Positions 1 through 13,300 are shown, numbered from the stretch's first letter. The stretch: 64,000 nucleotides of DNA from Coccinella septempunctata (GCF_907165205.1 NC_058193.1:26053521-26117520); one strand, 5' to 3'. Numbers and translations are program-made. The notes: generated by a model from the letters alone, not told the origin.

Positions 1-330
1 AGTTCACGTGAGATAACTAATTGAAAACGAATTCTTATTTATATGTCGTTATATGAATCACCAGTGAATACTTTTTCAACCAAAATGCATTGAATAAACT
101 TCTGGTGTTCTCTACCATTCATAAATCTTCACCATAGTGACAAATATGAAGAAAAAGTTTTAAGAAGTGATTTTTTGAATAATCTTTAAAATTTCCACAG
201 TTTCGGTAGACCTCCACTGCTATACATCGAAAAAATATAGCTCGTCCTTGTGTGGGTTAGATAACATTCTGCACCGGATGAAAAAGACAACAAAAACGTT
301 CCCATTCAGTGTCTTCTGTTTACTTGATGT
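1..330. other. Non-coding, nothing recognised
   Basis: AT-rich sequence with no supported feature. Confidence 0.4.
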
Positions 331-660
331 TCTGCTATCCCCAGGGACTATTTTATCGCGGCGGCGTTGATGCATGGCCCGCGAAATAAAAAAAAATCGC
401 CAACTTATCGCGTCCTTCGTAAATAACAAATATAGAAATTATGGAGCGCCTTTTCTGACAGTAAATCAAGCTTTATGGACGGTTGATACGTCGTCCTTCG
501 TTCGTATAAGCCCAATTTTTTATTCGTCATGGTTTCGGGAATTTATAGCCGTCGAAAGTAACTGTTTCGTGGGGTTCCTCTCGAAGCAGATCGATTGAAT
601 TGTTAATTCGTAGGGGATGGCGAAAATTGAAGGGTCGACTCACACGTAGGAGGTATTTTT
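331..660. promoter_or_regulatory. GC-richer block, candidate cis-regulatory element
   Basis: Stands out from AT-rich flanks. It contains ATTTTATCGCGGCGGCG, a CTTTATGG homeodomain-like site and two CGTCCTTCG repeats. Open frames on both strands look fortuitous. The call rests on composition and is inference. Confidence 0.2.
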
Positions 661-1679
661 CTAAGAGAAAAGATTTGCGTTATCATCCCTTGAAAATAAT
701 CAATGTGGGTATACTTAGGTACTCATATAATGTTTTATCTTAATCTAAACGACATATTTCAGCTGAATTTCTCCACAATCAGAAAGATTGTGAATGAACA
801 GGATAACAAAGAATTTCCCTCTATTGGGAGATTGCAAGATGATTTTTGTTGAAGAATTCAATATTCTTGTAATTATCCATTATTTCCTTTGTGAGATACC
901 CATTCACTACCACTGCATCAGATGCATTTCATCTTTGGGTTTATTTTTTGACTCAACAACTGATGTAACGTCTTCAACCTTTAGCCAAAGAAGATAATCA
1001 ACATTAACACCTCTCAAGCAACTGCATATTATGTGTCTATAATTCAATTTTCCTCATGAGCAAAAATAAATATATTTAAAAACTAATCTCTTGTACTTTT
1101 CATGCATATAACTAGATTTGTAATTCCTTCAATCAGTTTATGTAAACGTCAATTATGTTCGCGACATATTTTCGTATTAATATTTTCCGAAATTATTTCA
1201 CACTGTAATAAAATACGTAATTACTGATTTAAAATCAAAAAATTTTGACAAGCGTCATAACCTCACATTTTCGTACTATATAGTATGGAATGTATCAAAT
1301 TTCCATGGCCAACCGAGTGCTTTATAGAAGTGAATGGTGTACCTTTATGTTTATCTATTCGAAAATATTGATATCTTTTGGTTTTGGTCATCATTTTTCG
1401 TATTTACCAGAACTATTCAGATTTCATAAAAATAGCAACTTGTAGATCGAGCAGAGTTCCAATACCTTCTACCGACTCTGAGAAATGTAATAGTGAAGTC
1501 AGCCGAATAATTGGGACACAAGCACATATTTTCCATTTTTTCTGGTTTGTTTCCTGATAACTCTTTTAATTTAATCGTCTCTTCATCTGACATATATTCT
1601 GATGATACTGATACAACCCCTTGATAGTTAGAAGCAATCACTTTCACGCACATTTTTAAACACATACAGAGTTTCCACG
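661..1679. other. Non-coding, nothing recognised
   Basis: AT-rich. The 82-codon minus frame at 1417-1665 shows no domain. Confidence 0.4.
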
Positions 1680-2570
1680 GTGGGTGACCTATTAGAAATC
1701 ATAGATTGTTCTGAAAATTTCTACAAACTTCGTGATTTCGAATGGGATACTCTATTTATCATAACTTTTTTCGCTTCTCTATCCCCATCTGAATATTTTT
1801 GTCTAGTATAGGTACTTCTCTATCCCTTTCTGCCAAAAACATATAGTATCCAAAGAAATAGGCATAAAAAGCACATTTCATATTTTGGGAAGCTGACCTT
1901 CTTAGAATAGATCACTGAGATCCTGAAGATGAGTTTCCTGTAGAAAAAACTTGGTTTGTGATATACATGTGGTTCCAACACTCTTCATTATGTCAATCCA
2001 CACAAAATCGCCAAATTGTAGCAGTAATGTATCATGTTCCTAAAGAAAAATCTCATGGTTTCGGAAATAGAGTCAAATTTCTATGGATGTGAGGGTTTTC
2101 AGCCTACGATTTCTGTTGCTACCGTAAAATTTCTGACACGTTAATTTCTTTAAATTTTAAAATCTTCGAAAACCCGATTGTTAATCTCATTCATACAAGG
2201 AATTGTATTAGTTGAATAAAATTAGCAAGGCATTCTGAAAACCTCCACTTTCATTGAAAATTTCCTTTATTTATTCTTGCATCGAGTGATAAGACGAAGA
2301 ATTTCCGAACACTCTGTATATCACAAACTAAGCTTTTTATACACGAAGCTCATACTCGAGATCTTAGCGACATATTTCCGAAATTTCAATTCCCTAAAGT
2401 ATGCAAGACTTTTCTATGCCTATTTCATTGGATCCACCTATTTGGCAATGCTTTGTGGAAAATATTTCAGAAAGTATCAGAAATAAAGATAAGGAAGTAC
2501 AAGACAAAAATACTCAGATGGGGATAGAGAAGCGAAAAAAGTTAAAATAAAAAGAGTGTCCTATTTGAAA
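1680..2570. mobile_element. Fold-back element of about 900 bp
   Basis: The block TCGCTTCTCTATCCCCATCT near 1770 reappears inverted as AGATGGGGATAGAGAAGCGA near 2518. The complementarity continues inwards (ATATTTTTGTCT / AGACAAAAATACT and TATGCCTATTTC / GAAATAGGCATA). The outer limits are approximate and it is non-coding. Confidence 0.55.
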
Positions 2571-2574
2571 TACC

Positions 2575-2715
2575 GAAACTTACAGTATTTTTTCGTATAA
2601 GCGGTAACGTTACAATATTGAAAATATTTTTTCCAAGTGTGAGCATTCAACCTTTTTCCCGCACACATTTCCAGTTCCAAAGAGTCACCTCCAGTCTCTA
2701 TGCAAATGTTAAAGA
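2575..2715 (-). mobile_element. Family F4 repeat fragment
   Basis: Inverted relative to 30330-30400: shares GAAAATATTTTTTC, AACCTTTTTCCCGCAC and AGAGTCAC in the same order on the opposite strand. Confidence 0.5.
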
Positions 2716-2790
2716 GTAAATTAAATTCTGTCATATCTATATGCACCGATAATCATGGTAACGACATATATAATTACGTCTATCATTATA

Positions 2791-3263
2791 TACAGGGTGT
2801 CCCAAAACATGTGAATCAAACGTCACACCACGATAGAGTAGATCAAATACTATCGAATGACACCAACATTAGTTGAGCGAAAATGTAGCGTTCCTGAAAA
2901 AACCTAACCTAAAGTTGCCGATTTTCGAACTATTTTTCCAATCACAAGGCCAATTTGTGATTAATGATAGCGTTTTTCTCCCATATTATCACCCCTATAG
3001 AGGGGGTTTATTCTGAGTAATAAAAATCATGTAGAAAAAACAATTGTTTTAATTTAAATTTACTCAGGTTATCGATTAACCACTTAAAATAATTTCAATT
3101 AGGGGAGATAAAACAATAATCTTAGTTCAATATAATTTAAAATCGATATCCTTTTTTACAAACTGGCCCTGTGATTAAGAAAAATAGTTCGAAAATCGGC
3201 AACTTTAGCTTCTTAATAAAATTCTGATTATTTTGGAAACGGTACATTTTGGGACAGCCTGTA
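2791..3263. mobile_element. Family F1 fold-back MITE, copy 1 (deleted right arm)
   Basis: Begins TACAGGGTGTCCCAAAACAT and ends TTTTGGGACAGCCTGTATA. The left arm (GAATCAAACGTCACACCACG, then CACCAACATTAGTTGAGCG) has no counterpart in the right arm, whereas copy 2 at 32217 keeps it. The right arm here has therefore lost about 90 bp. Confidence 0.75.
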
Positions 3264-3299
3264 TATGAATGAATCAAATCAATTTTGATGAGTTTTGTA

Positions 3300-3520
3300 A
3301 AATGGATATATTTATGTTTTTCAAGAGCTTGTACAACGAATATTGTTCCTCACGCTTCCTTCACACTTGCTAGGAAAATAACTAAGTCAGATAGATCAGA
3401 AGCGTAATGCTTAGTAGCTAAATTTTAAGAATAATCCAATGATCAGTTCTCCGTAAAAGTCTAGTGGGCAACCCACCATGGGAAACCCTATATTTGTGTA
3501 TAAAGGAGACCCATTCTACT
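3300..3520. repeat. Family F5 repeat fragment
   Basis: Shares CAAGAGCTTGTA, GATAGATCAGAAGC and TTCTCCGTAAA...GGG with 54424-54560 in the same order. Confidence 0.45.
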
Positions 3521-6500
3521 GTGTGTTCCAAAAGACTTAATAATTTGAATATGTTGCTATCACCTGAATAAATGTTTAATATATTAAATTTAATATATAG
3601 ATAAAGCAGAGCGAGACCATGCGTCTCTTGGGAAGGGAAGTATGAGGGATCCACACATTTCCCGCTCTTCTTGACTGAATTATGGAACACCAAATTTATG
3701 AGCATTTGGAATCTCGTTCAAAATTTTACACTGATCTGTCGGGCAAAGAATTTAACTACTATCAGTCCTTCAAAAGTGAATCATGAATGAGGGCCTTATC
3801 ACATAATATTATCTCGAGAGGTATTAATCCATTGCAGTGTGGAAAAATTAACGATGTTTTGACCGCTAATTTTCATATTAGACTCCTGGGACAAAATACC
3901 TCCAGGTCTGGGTCCCGATCAACAAATTTGAGATCCGTTAATTGAAAAAAAAAAGCTTTAAATAATTAACGAAAGAATAATTCCATCATATTTATAAAAA
4001 AATTTCGAAAAGTATTGTGTCTGGATTGGAGAAATTCTAAATACGTATTGCCTTGATCATTTCATGACCCATGTCAAAAAGTCCACTCATTTATAACGGT
4101 ATTATTACAGCACAATTTATTTGTTTCACACTTGAAAATCCCAGTGGCATGGCAGTTTATTATCCGCGTGTTCGTGATGGGACATAATATTTTTTCATTT
4201 TATTTGAAACATTGAAAGTATGGGCATTTTGGAAATATAATTTTAGTCCTCATTTCGAAAATATGTCACCTTCTCAGGAATTTCAACAATAAAATGAATG
4301 GAGATTAGAACTACATTACCTGATAAGATAGCAACAGAAATTGGAATTCTTAAGGAAAGCACCTTGTATCAAGTGCAAGGAATGCCACATTATTATTGTT
4401 ACTAACCTGTTATTTACATGGAGTCTAAGTGATAACAAATTCAATTCGGTTCATTGAGAATATGAATCTCTATTTTATCAAGATAAACCTTATCGAAAGA
4501 TCAAATGAGATAAATTTAAATAGATTTTCTGTCTGTGTTGATATTTCTATTTACTATTCATACTTTTGTCGTTTCCTACCCTATTTGTATGTAATTGCAG
4601 GTTCACTATCGACAGTTGTGTTTCACTATTAACAATAAGTATGAGTTATGTAACAGAGCAAAGCACATAAATTGATAGTTGAAGTTTCGAGATCATCATA
4701 TAACTAAAAGGTATTTTTGAGAATTGTTTCAAGAAAACTGCCAACACACGTTTTTTGTTCGTTTTTTCTGCAAGAAAAAAATTTGCTCATACTGCTTTCT
4801 GTCAAATATAGCCTGAAAACTTCACCTTCAGAAGAAGATTCATCCAACGATAGAGTTTCATTTCATTGCAGGAGTAGGTACCTCTCAGGGATTTCTTAGA
4901 AAAAACTACATCTTATAAAACTGCGGTGTTATATCACACTTTTCTTGTTAAAACAGCAATAGGTAAATTGATCAGAAGATGAGTATTTAGATGAAAATAT
5001 TTTCTATATACATATTTTGCGGCAATGCAAAAGCAGTTTGAAGGACGAGCAGGAGGTAGATCCATGGACGCATCACCTTCCTCGGCTGAACTGCCAACCC
5101 GAACAATTCAAACTTCGAAAGCTTCCTCAACTCGCGAAAAACGCTCTACTACAGGTCTTCCATCTCGCAAAGTGTGCAAGAAAATTACGGACTTGATAAT
5201 TATGTATACGCAGAGTGAAGCAGCAACCATATCGTCAGATATTTAGTAGGCAGTTTCCTATAAAATGGAGATTTATGCCCATGCTTTAATGAAAGCCGAG
5301 TATTAAAAAGACGGAGTGTGTCAGCTAACACAGAATAACGTAGCCCGATTTTACTGCCAGCACTCGTTAAATATTAAAACCTGTACTCCGTTGATAAGTG
5401 CGATTTCCCACTTACCGGTTGGAATTAACCGAACCGCAGGCGTCTAGATCTGCCAGATGATACTTTGGAATTACGATGGTGCGTGCTTTTTTGACTGGAG
5501 TCGCTCATATCGCGAAAGAAGCAGGAAGAAGAGTTAAGTGATTGAATTCGACTCGGTTGGTTTTTTCATATAGGGGTTGGCTTCACCACCAAAACTGAAG
5601 AAGTCGCATTTTTCATTCTTTTTCGATCGTAGGACCTAGATCCTTTCATTGTTGAACAAATGAATGTCATAATGGCGAACTATGTAATTTCTTTGCTCAT
5701 TACTATAATTGAACTGATTTCTTTGTATGTGTTGCACTCGGTAATATTCGGTTATAAACATTCTTGAGCCTGGTGGGCCCTACACGAATAATCTCAGAAA
5801 CATTTTTCTCTTCAGCAATAATTTTTCAAAACCATGCCATAGAATCCAACAACCATAAATATTTCTGACTTAATCCAGAGTGATCTTTGTCAGAAAGTAT
5901 TCGACTTATGCATACGGTTAATTGGATACCCACAAATTCGATCAAAAACCACATGCATGATCTGCATCAGCAGAATTATTAGTAAACTGAGAAAATGACA
6001 GAGCACACTAAATGAGAAATTCTACCGAGAATTTTAAATTTACAAACAAATCAAAGCAGAAAATGAAAAACCAATAACAACACTTATTTGTAAACAATGA
6101 AAAACCATAACTCACGATTAAACATTAATTTCAACGGAGAATCAATCAGCAAAGAAAGGAAAAACAAAAATCCATTGATTTAGTACAACCGCAATAGAAA
6201 TTGATTTAAAATTGAAGATTATATATGGAATTATGCAGTTCAAAAAACTTTCGTTATAGAGCCTCATATTTAGGACGTTCTTTTCTTTATATTAGATATT
6301 CGATTAAATAATAAACAATGACATAAACATCCATTCTTTGTAATCCAAGAAAAATTCATATTTTACTGTCACATATAAATATTCAAACCACCTTAACACG
6401 CCACTGTCTTTTTATCATATCTTCAAAATCAACTCTGTTCGGTATGATATGGTACGTATCAGACCTAAATAATCAGGAAAGTAAAACAGAAATGATTGTA

Positions 6501-7699
6501 GTGAATCCAACTAAAATTCATTATAGATTTACATTCTTCAATGGAATCTATTTTCGAAACGGTAAAACTTTCACAGTTTGAGGTTTCCTACAAAACATTT
6601 CGAAATTTTCAGAAAGAAACCCGATATTAGGTGTACATGTGATACTAGAAATGTTATGACAATGAAAAGTCGAAAACAGTGACAAACACATGAATATTAT
6701 CGTCAAGAATAATACCGATTAATAAGTAGAGATTTATTAATGCAAAACAGGTGAGTTTATTTACATTAGTTTTCAAATGAAACAAGCATTTTCATCCGGT
6801 CGTAGAATATGCATAAAAAGAATTTGAAAAATTCGATTCGTCAAAAAAGCTTTGTAGTATGCCATTGATGGTATATATTACAGTTGGAATATGTGAATTT
6901 GATGTGGAAACATCATGAAATTCTCGAGAAAGTCATCAAAAATTACTGACTGGATCCAGTTGATTTCTATTAATGAATAATTATCATTTTGAATTGAGGA
7001 GAAAATAATATAATTTTAAAACATTTCAAGGAGTAAGAAATGCGTAAACAGTGAATCAAGAGTTTTATTTTTCATCCTATGAATGTTTATTATATGAGCA
7101 TTTGAGAATTTTAATCCATAAATGGAAAAACAATCTATTGATATATAGATATTTATCATTGTATCTGATTTTATTTCTCGTAATAAATGAACTACTACTC
7201 AAAGCCAGAATTATCAAATTAATATGATATTATCGTAATTCAAAAAAGCAAGGAAGGAAGTACGCTAATCAGTGAATTGAATCGAATGAGGATATCTTAT
7301 TAATAAAACCCACATTTGAAAAATTATGGTCACAAATAAGACCTATACCATTATTATTGTACTACTTTCCTTCAAATATGTTACGTACCCTATTTACGCT
7401 TAAACCTCGTTTTATTATAGAATATGAAATATAAGAATAGAACATGTTATTTGACAGTTTATACATAGTGATATATTTGTGAAAAATTTTTGAAGATTGT
7501 AAGACGTGAGTTCAAATATTTTTTGACAACTTTTGCCTAGCAAGTTCTAACTTTTTTTCATTCAGTACACAGAATAAAGAAGTAAACTCATAAATGTTAC
7601 TTGATGGTCATTCACTTGTTTATTATTTAAGTCCATTTGAATAATGTTTTGAATGGTATTCGGTATTCAAATATAAAAACTGAAATTATACTCCGAGAG
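3521..7699. other. AT-rich upstream region of the SLC46 cluster
   Basis: No gene or clear repeat boundary. A less AT-rich stretch near 5025-5560 has a 73-codon frame (5025-5246) rich in Ser and Thr with no recognised domain. It could be a fragment or a regulatory block. Confidence 0.35.
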
Positions 7700-7783
7700 A
7701 AGTGTAACAGTTCTCCTTCAGTTATTCGTTATACAGTACAGGTGTTTCAGTATTAGAATAGCATCTTCAGATTGGTGAAGATA
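7700..7783 (+). promoter_or_regulatory. Possible promoter and 5' leader exon of SLC46 copy 1
   Basis: An Inr-like TCAGT sits at 7718-7722, AT-rich TATA-like runs lie at 7671-7690, and a good donor (ATA|GTAAGT) follows at 7784. It could splice to the acceptor ending at 8216, six bases before the ATG. The TATA-to-Inr spacing is not ideal, and RNA evidence is needed to confirm transcription. Confidence 0.25.
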
Positions 7784-7838
7784 GTAAGTAACGTTCATAT
7801 CTTTACTCAGTATTTCTTCACCAACCTGAAGATGCTAT
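7758..7838. repeat. 81-nt hairpin with 24-bp near-perfect stem
   Basis: The arms (7758-7781 and 7815-7838) start ATAGCATCTTCAG and end CTGAAGATGCTAT. They differ at one internal position (A versus C) and enclose about 33 nt. Size and shape resemble a pre-miRNA or a small snapback repeat. It overlaps the putative leader exon of SLC46 copy 1. Confidence 0.6.
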
Positions 7839-8222
7839 TGATGATTACCCCAGCGAAATCCATGTAATTAGGTTTCTTGTTTCATTATTGGCAGCCATAT
7901 CTCAATGTTTCCACTTTATTCATCATTGCAATGCCAAACGAAGGTTTTTGGACTAAATATTATCTCCCATCTGAAATGAAAACTTGGTTGCATCCTGTAT
8001 AATTAAGGATGGAAAATAAAGTCGATAATGGAAGCAACATAACTTCATAACAGAAAAATAAAGTCCCAAATCTAACTATCTATAAGTTAATCAATCATTG
8101 ATGAACAGTTTACTCAAACTATTACCTATTATAAACCGAATATCATACATAGAAGGAAATGATCAAATGCAGCATAGGTATATCTTTTTGCTCATCTACG
8201 CTAATGTCTCTTTCAGAAATTT

Positions 8223-11200
8223 ATGATGAGGGAAGTGCCACCAACTTTAGAGATCGGATCACCCCAACAACTAGAAATAATGGAGCCAAAGATAGAGAAA
8301 TCTTCGAAACTAGAAGGTATAAAGAATATCCTGAGGAACATCACTGTGGAACCCATAATAGTCCTTCTTTTCACACCAAGACTGCTATGCAGTCTCACAA
8401 ATGATAATCTCAATCTCGAGAAAGCATGCTTCGTGAATCTCGGTTACAACGATTCAATTTGTTATGCCATGGTTGTGAGAGATCGTTCGGGATACACTGC
8501 CGAGCAGGAGGTAGCTGTACAGAAAGTCGTTTCAAGATTGTTACCCTACAAACAAGCGTGTCATATATTCCAATTGATCACCATACTCTTGGTTAGCGGT
8601 TGGAGCGACAGAACTCAAAAGAGAAAACCTATGTTCTATCTACCTTTTATAGGGGATATGTCAGCTCTGGTGGGCTACATGATCTGTGTTTATTTTTTCA
8701 TGGATCTGGGTGCAGAATACTCGATTTTTATCGAAGGTGTCTTAACCATAGCTTTTGGTGGCTTCCAACTACTTCTAGCTGGATCTTACAGTTATGTAGC
8801 AAGTATTACCGATGATAAATCGCGAACACTTCGTATAGGTATTGTGACAATTGTATCCAGAGCCTCCATGACAATAGGAATAGCTCTTAGTGGTTACAGT
8901 TTTAAATTTTTGGGATTTTACGGTGTTTATTTGTTATCCCTGGGACTGGGTATAACAGGACTGTTATATGCGTTAGTGAGTATCAAGAATATTCCAGCCA
9001 AGGACCGTGAAAATAAACAAGATATGGAATACACTTGTTGTAGCCAAATTTTTGATGGAACATTGGATAGTTTCACAAAGTGCTTCAGGATTTGTTTCCA
9101 GAAAGGGCCTAATAAAAGAAGAACCAAAATGATTTTACTGCAGTTGATTAATTACTTGTCTTTCGGTATCACCACAGGTAAATTTGTTCAGTTTAATTCA
9201 TACCATCAAAGGTTCGATGTGAAATTTTTGGTGGCTGAGATTTAGAACTTACTGGACAACTATTGTGGCTGTTTCCATCATCATCATATTCAAGCAAACT
9301 TTGATGACGGCCGAAACGTTGGTAAAAACAAATAAGAGAAATGATGGAAATGGACCAAATAATTGTTCGACAAATATAATATCAGGTCCTCCAATTCCCA
9401 AATTCTCAGCATTCAACCCCAATATGATCACCTCATCAACAACTGAAAACCTCCAATCTACTTTTACCTATAGGTATTTAAGATGAGACATAAGTCTCAT
9501 CCCTTGAAAAGTGAAGCTAAAATGATCCATGAATTAATTTTGAATTCGATCATTTTCCTCACTTTCGCACTCAAAGTAGTAATCGATCCACTTCTATAAT
9601 CAGTGTTCTCTTTTTTTTTCGTAATATTTACAAATAAGTTTGTCATTTTCGATAGAGATAGAGACTTCCTGGTGGTACCAGAGAACAACTCCATTTTGAA
9701 GACCAAAAAATCATAGGTTTTGTTTTTATGAATTGAATTTCAATGCCTCAAATTTCAAAGATATTATGACGAGGTAAAATAGCTGTTTTCTTCAGCAACG
9801 GAAAAATATGTATTCTCTATAATTAACGGAATTTTTCGAGAAAATAGTTGGCTGAGTTTTGTCATCTTCTGAATCCTTACGATAGTCCATTTATTTTTAT
9901 TTAAATTTTTTTGGTCATCTAGGATTGAAGAATAAGTCATTTTTTATATATACAGCATGTTAAGAGTATACCATATACTTGATTCAAGAAATGACTTCTT
10001 ATGTAAATTTTAACAAAAATACGTCTGAATAGTGAATATGCATCATTTTGAATAGAGTTTGTCAAAGTAGTTGTGTGAAGGCCCCTTTAACACTTTCATA
10101 TTATTCCTTTTTATGACATTCTTTCTTTGAGTTTGACATCATACAGTCTATATGTTTAATAACTTCTATTTTTGATGAATTTCAATTTCACCGGGTATCT
10201 CAATTGCTATAAAATATCCTATATTCCCAGATAGAAATCGTTCATTAAATTAAACCTATCTTTTTCTCTTCCTCTCAATCGAATGTGTAAAATGATTTTG
10301 GAAGATAACGAATGCTTCCTCCCTCTGCACCCTTCATAATTTTTCTTATATTGTAGGAGAACTTGCAGTGTTATATTTATTTACTAGAAAGGAATTTGCA
10401 TGGGATGAAGTTGATTACAGCATATACAAAGCTTACAGAACAATTATTGAAGTAGCAGGTACGTGAACTCCATTATTTTCTGAGCTTACTTCAATATAGA
10501 GAGGATGTTTGAAAGGGAATTATAGGAAAATAGAACTTTTTTCTACTCTAAGGATCGTTATTATTTTGTTAATAATATATTAATGATAGAACAGGTGAAA
10601 TTCACATAATATTATTAGAAATCAAAAAAAGTTGTGGAAATAAGAATTCCAAAACACTCTTCCTATCTCAGAAATTTGGCAATTGCCGGGCTTCAAATAA
10701 GAAATTAATTCTGAAATAATCTGAAATGATGAAGCCAAACCGTGTTTAATACTTACATAGTCGTATTTATTCATTATAACAATGTATTTTCGTTTGTATG
10801 TATAATCTTTATTTCAGGGTGTACGTGTGGTTTGGCTCTTTTCTCGAAGTACCTCAAATGGAGTGATACAACGATAGGAATGCTTTCTATTGTATGTAGA
10901 ATCGGAGGCACTTTATTTCTAGCCTTCTCTATAACTGGCCTGCAATTTTACATAGGTAAGATGAGATACAGTTTTGTCCCTTGTCAGCCCATATTCAGGG
11001 ACGTATAAATCATATAACAGAAGCTAGAATCAAAGCAACAACATGTAGATAATTCGTAAGAGAAGGCAAAATGATAAACTGACACATTCAAACTAAACTA
11101 AATATTAAAACTGACATTAGATGTGTTAAAATTGATCAAACCAGTAACGTACTCGAAAATAATAACGAATGTAGTGATGAATATTGATTACAAAATTTAT

Positions 11201-12252
11201 AATGTTTAACAACCCTAATGGTTTGTTTGATTTCTACTCATATGTAATGTAAATCTTAATTTTATAATTCAGTTCAGTTTCAGTGTTTGAGTTTGTCTTT
11301 TTTTATTTACTCTTTTCTGACTCATCAAGAGTCCAAGAAGCTGGAAGCAAAATTTCAAAATGATGAGTCAGAAAAGAGTAAATAAAAAAAGACAAACTCA
11401 AACACTGAAACTGAACTGAATTATAAAATTAAGATTTACATTACATATGAGTAGAAATCAAACAAACCATTAGGGTTGTTAAACATTATAAATTTTGTAA
11501 TCAATATTCATCACTACATTCGTTATTATTTACTCAATAAACACTTATTGAGTATAAAATCTCATAAGAATTTTACCTGAATTTAAAATGCACTCCTAAG
11601 TGCAATAAATCACTGTATGTAAAATATGGCGTTCCAAGACATAAAGTTTTGGTTTTGAGTGAAAATCACAAAAACATCTACCACAAACGTGGAAACTTTG
11701 TCACAAAGTACGCAAATGACATAAACGAATTTCAATACTAATTACCAATTACTGATTAACTGATATTTTAAATAGGGATCGGTTTGACTACCTGTACGGT
11801 TCTGTCCCCTATTAGTCCTTTGAAGGACCTATCAGTTTATGAAAGACAAAAATGAAGTAAATGTCTTTCATGTTGTGTTGAAACATTCTATAATAATAAT
11901 ATACTGATTCGTTCCAGGAACATTACACGATTTCTTTGGTGCACTCACTCTTATATCTGTCAGATCCATGATCACTAAAATTGTAAATCAGAACGAGCAA
12001 GGGATAGCAAACTCGATGACATCAGTGATCGATTCAGTTGGATTATTCAGTATTGGTCCCTTTTTCTCTTTTATATACTACAACACCGTTGCGTTCTTTC
12101 CTGGAGCCTTTTACTTGGTTTCAACTTCTGTAAACATACCACTCCTCATTTTATTCTAGTAAGTATATCATGCTAATTTGTCCGCGTCAACTGATAATAA
12201 TTTTTTCAGTGTTCTACATAGATTAACTACCGTTCAACAAAAAGATGGATGA
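8223..12252 (+). CDS. SLC46-type MFS transporter, copy 1 of tandem array (5 coding exons, 492 aa)
   Basis: Major facilitator superfamily protein of the SLC46 (proton-coupled folate transporter-like) group, predicted to span a membrane about 12 times. Exons 8223-9177, 10357-10458, 10818-10955, 11918-12158 and 12210-12252 join in frame at GT-AG sites and end in TGA. The start is the first of two ATGs (MM) just after a strong acceptor ending at 8216, so the leader is spliced. The loop 2-3 signature at residues 125-136 reads SGWSDRTQKRKP and lacks the GRR of the neighbouring copies. Exon 2 carries FTRKEFAWDEVDYSIYKAY, a block shared with the other two copies. Family members in vertebrates move folates, steroid conjugates or bacterial muropeptides; the substrate here cannot be read. 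It is the most divergent of the three copies and its C-terminal tail differs. Confidence is high for family and exon structure. Confidence 0.88.
11157..11531. repeat. Perfect inverted repeat, 171-bp arms and 33-nt loop, in intron 3 of SLC46 copy 1
   Basis: The left arm 11157-11327 and right arm 11361-11531 are exact reverse complements over every base I compared. The spacer is 11328-11360. The structure lies wholly inside the intron 10956-11917, so the pre-mRNA would fold into a long double-stranded stem. Absence of mismatches implies a very recent origin, gene conversion, or an assembly or library fold-back artefact. Confidence 0.9.
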
Positions 12253-12380
12253 ATGAAATACCAAGAATGGTCGAGTCTCAATACTTTGAAAAAGTATGGA
12301 TTGTTACATGTCTTACACATTTTATAATTATTTTATTCTATTTTTTTAATGCAATACATGAATCATGTATTGATTCGTTC

Positions 12381-12386
12381 AATAAA
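12381..12386 (+). terminator. Polyadenylation signal of SLC46 copy 1
   Basis: A canonical AATAAA lies about 130 bp past the stop codon at 12252. It is the first clear signal downstream. Confidence 0.5.
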
Positions 12387-12468
12387 GTAAAACAATTCCT
12401 GTTGAATTGATAATGAGTTGTGATAATGTATGTATGTGGTGATGTCCTGATTGAGTTGCACGTGAGAT

Positions 12469-13300
12469 AGTTGGGGAGCCGAAGATGCTAAATCGGGATT
12501 TACTCGAGCGTCGTGGAGACCTAGTGGATTTTGAAGATTAGATGGTAGGAAGAAAAAAAGGTTCTATGATGTATGCACTTTCAGCGGTGGGGAAAGCGTC
12601 TGCAGGGTCTCAAAGATGTAAAAAAAATCGTCAGGTGTACATACTCGAGCGTATCATATTAAGAGACTGTAGATATATGCATTACGTGTCTCTGATAGTG
12701 AATTCATGCTTATCTGACAGTTTGCGCGGTGGGACTGGCCGTACGGAAGAGTTGAAAATGGTAAAAAACAATTTCCAGCGTGTCAGATTTTTAGAGGATA
12801 TGTTAATTAGACCCAAAGGAAGCTACTTTTCAAGGGACTGACAATTTGGAGGTAATGCAAGGTCACAGCGGTCCTTTGAAAATGTAAAAAAAAATCGTTA
12901 ACTGTACGGCTTGCTAAAACTGTCAGATTATATTTTTTCCGTTAATCTTGAACCATTACCTTCACAATAAGAAAAAACGCCACCGCGCTCGAGAATGTAG
13001 ACATGAAGATTTTTTTTTGCAACTTTGGCGCCCTCCCACACATCTACGACACGTTTAAATTGTCGGCTTAAGAGAATATATTCGTTTCAACATATAATTA
13101 ACCACATATATCTTAATCTGACACGCTCGAGTATGTACAATGATCGTGTTTTTTTTCTTAATCTGACAGGCTCTCCTAGACAATTCCCCCTATATACAGG
13201 TCTAATTTTTGGTAGAGGTAATCTACAGGGTCCAAAGTATGTCCCCTTATATATGACACACTCGATTAAATCCCGAATTTACCTCTTCGGCTTCCCAACT
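12469..13300. mobile_element. TIR element, family F6 copy 1 (about 830 bp, non-coding)
   Basis: Ends are AGTTGGGGAGCCGAAGA and the imperfect inverse ending CTTCGGCTTCCCAACT. Inside, motifs of the type AATCTGACA and GCTCGAG followed by ATGTA recur in both orientations like subterminal repeats. A second copy in reverse orientation lies at 55226-56435. Open frames inside it look accidental. Confidence 0.7.

Noticed and set aside
9178..9245. Extension of SLC46 copy 1 exon 1 to a stop at 9245
   Set aside because: A donor (CAG|GTAAAT) at 9178 matches the donor of the other two copies, and the next exon joins in frame.
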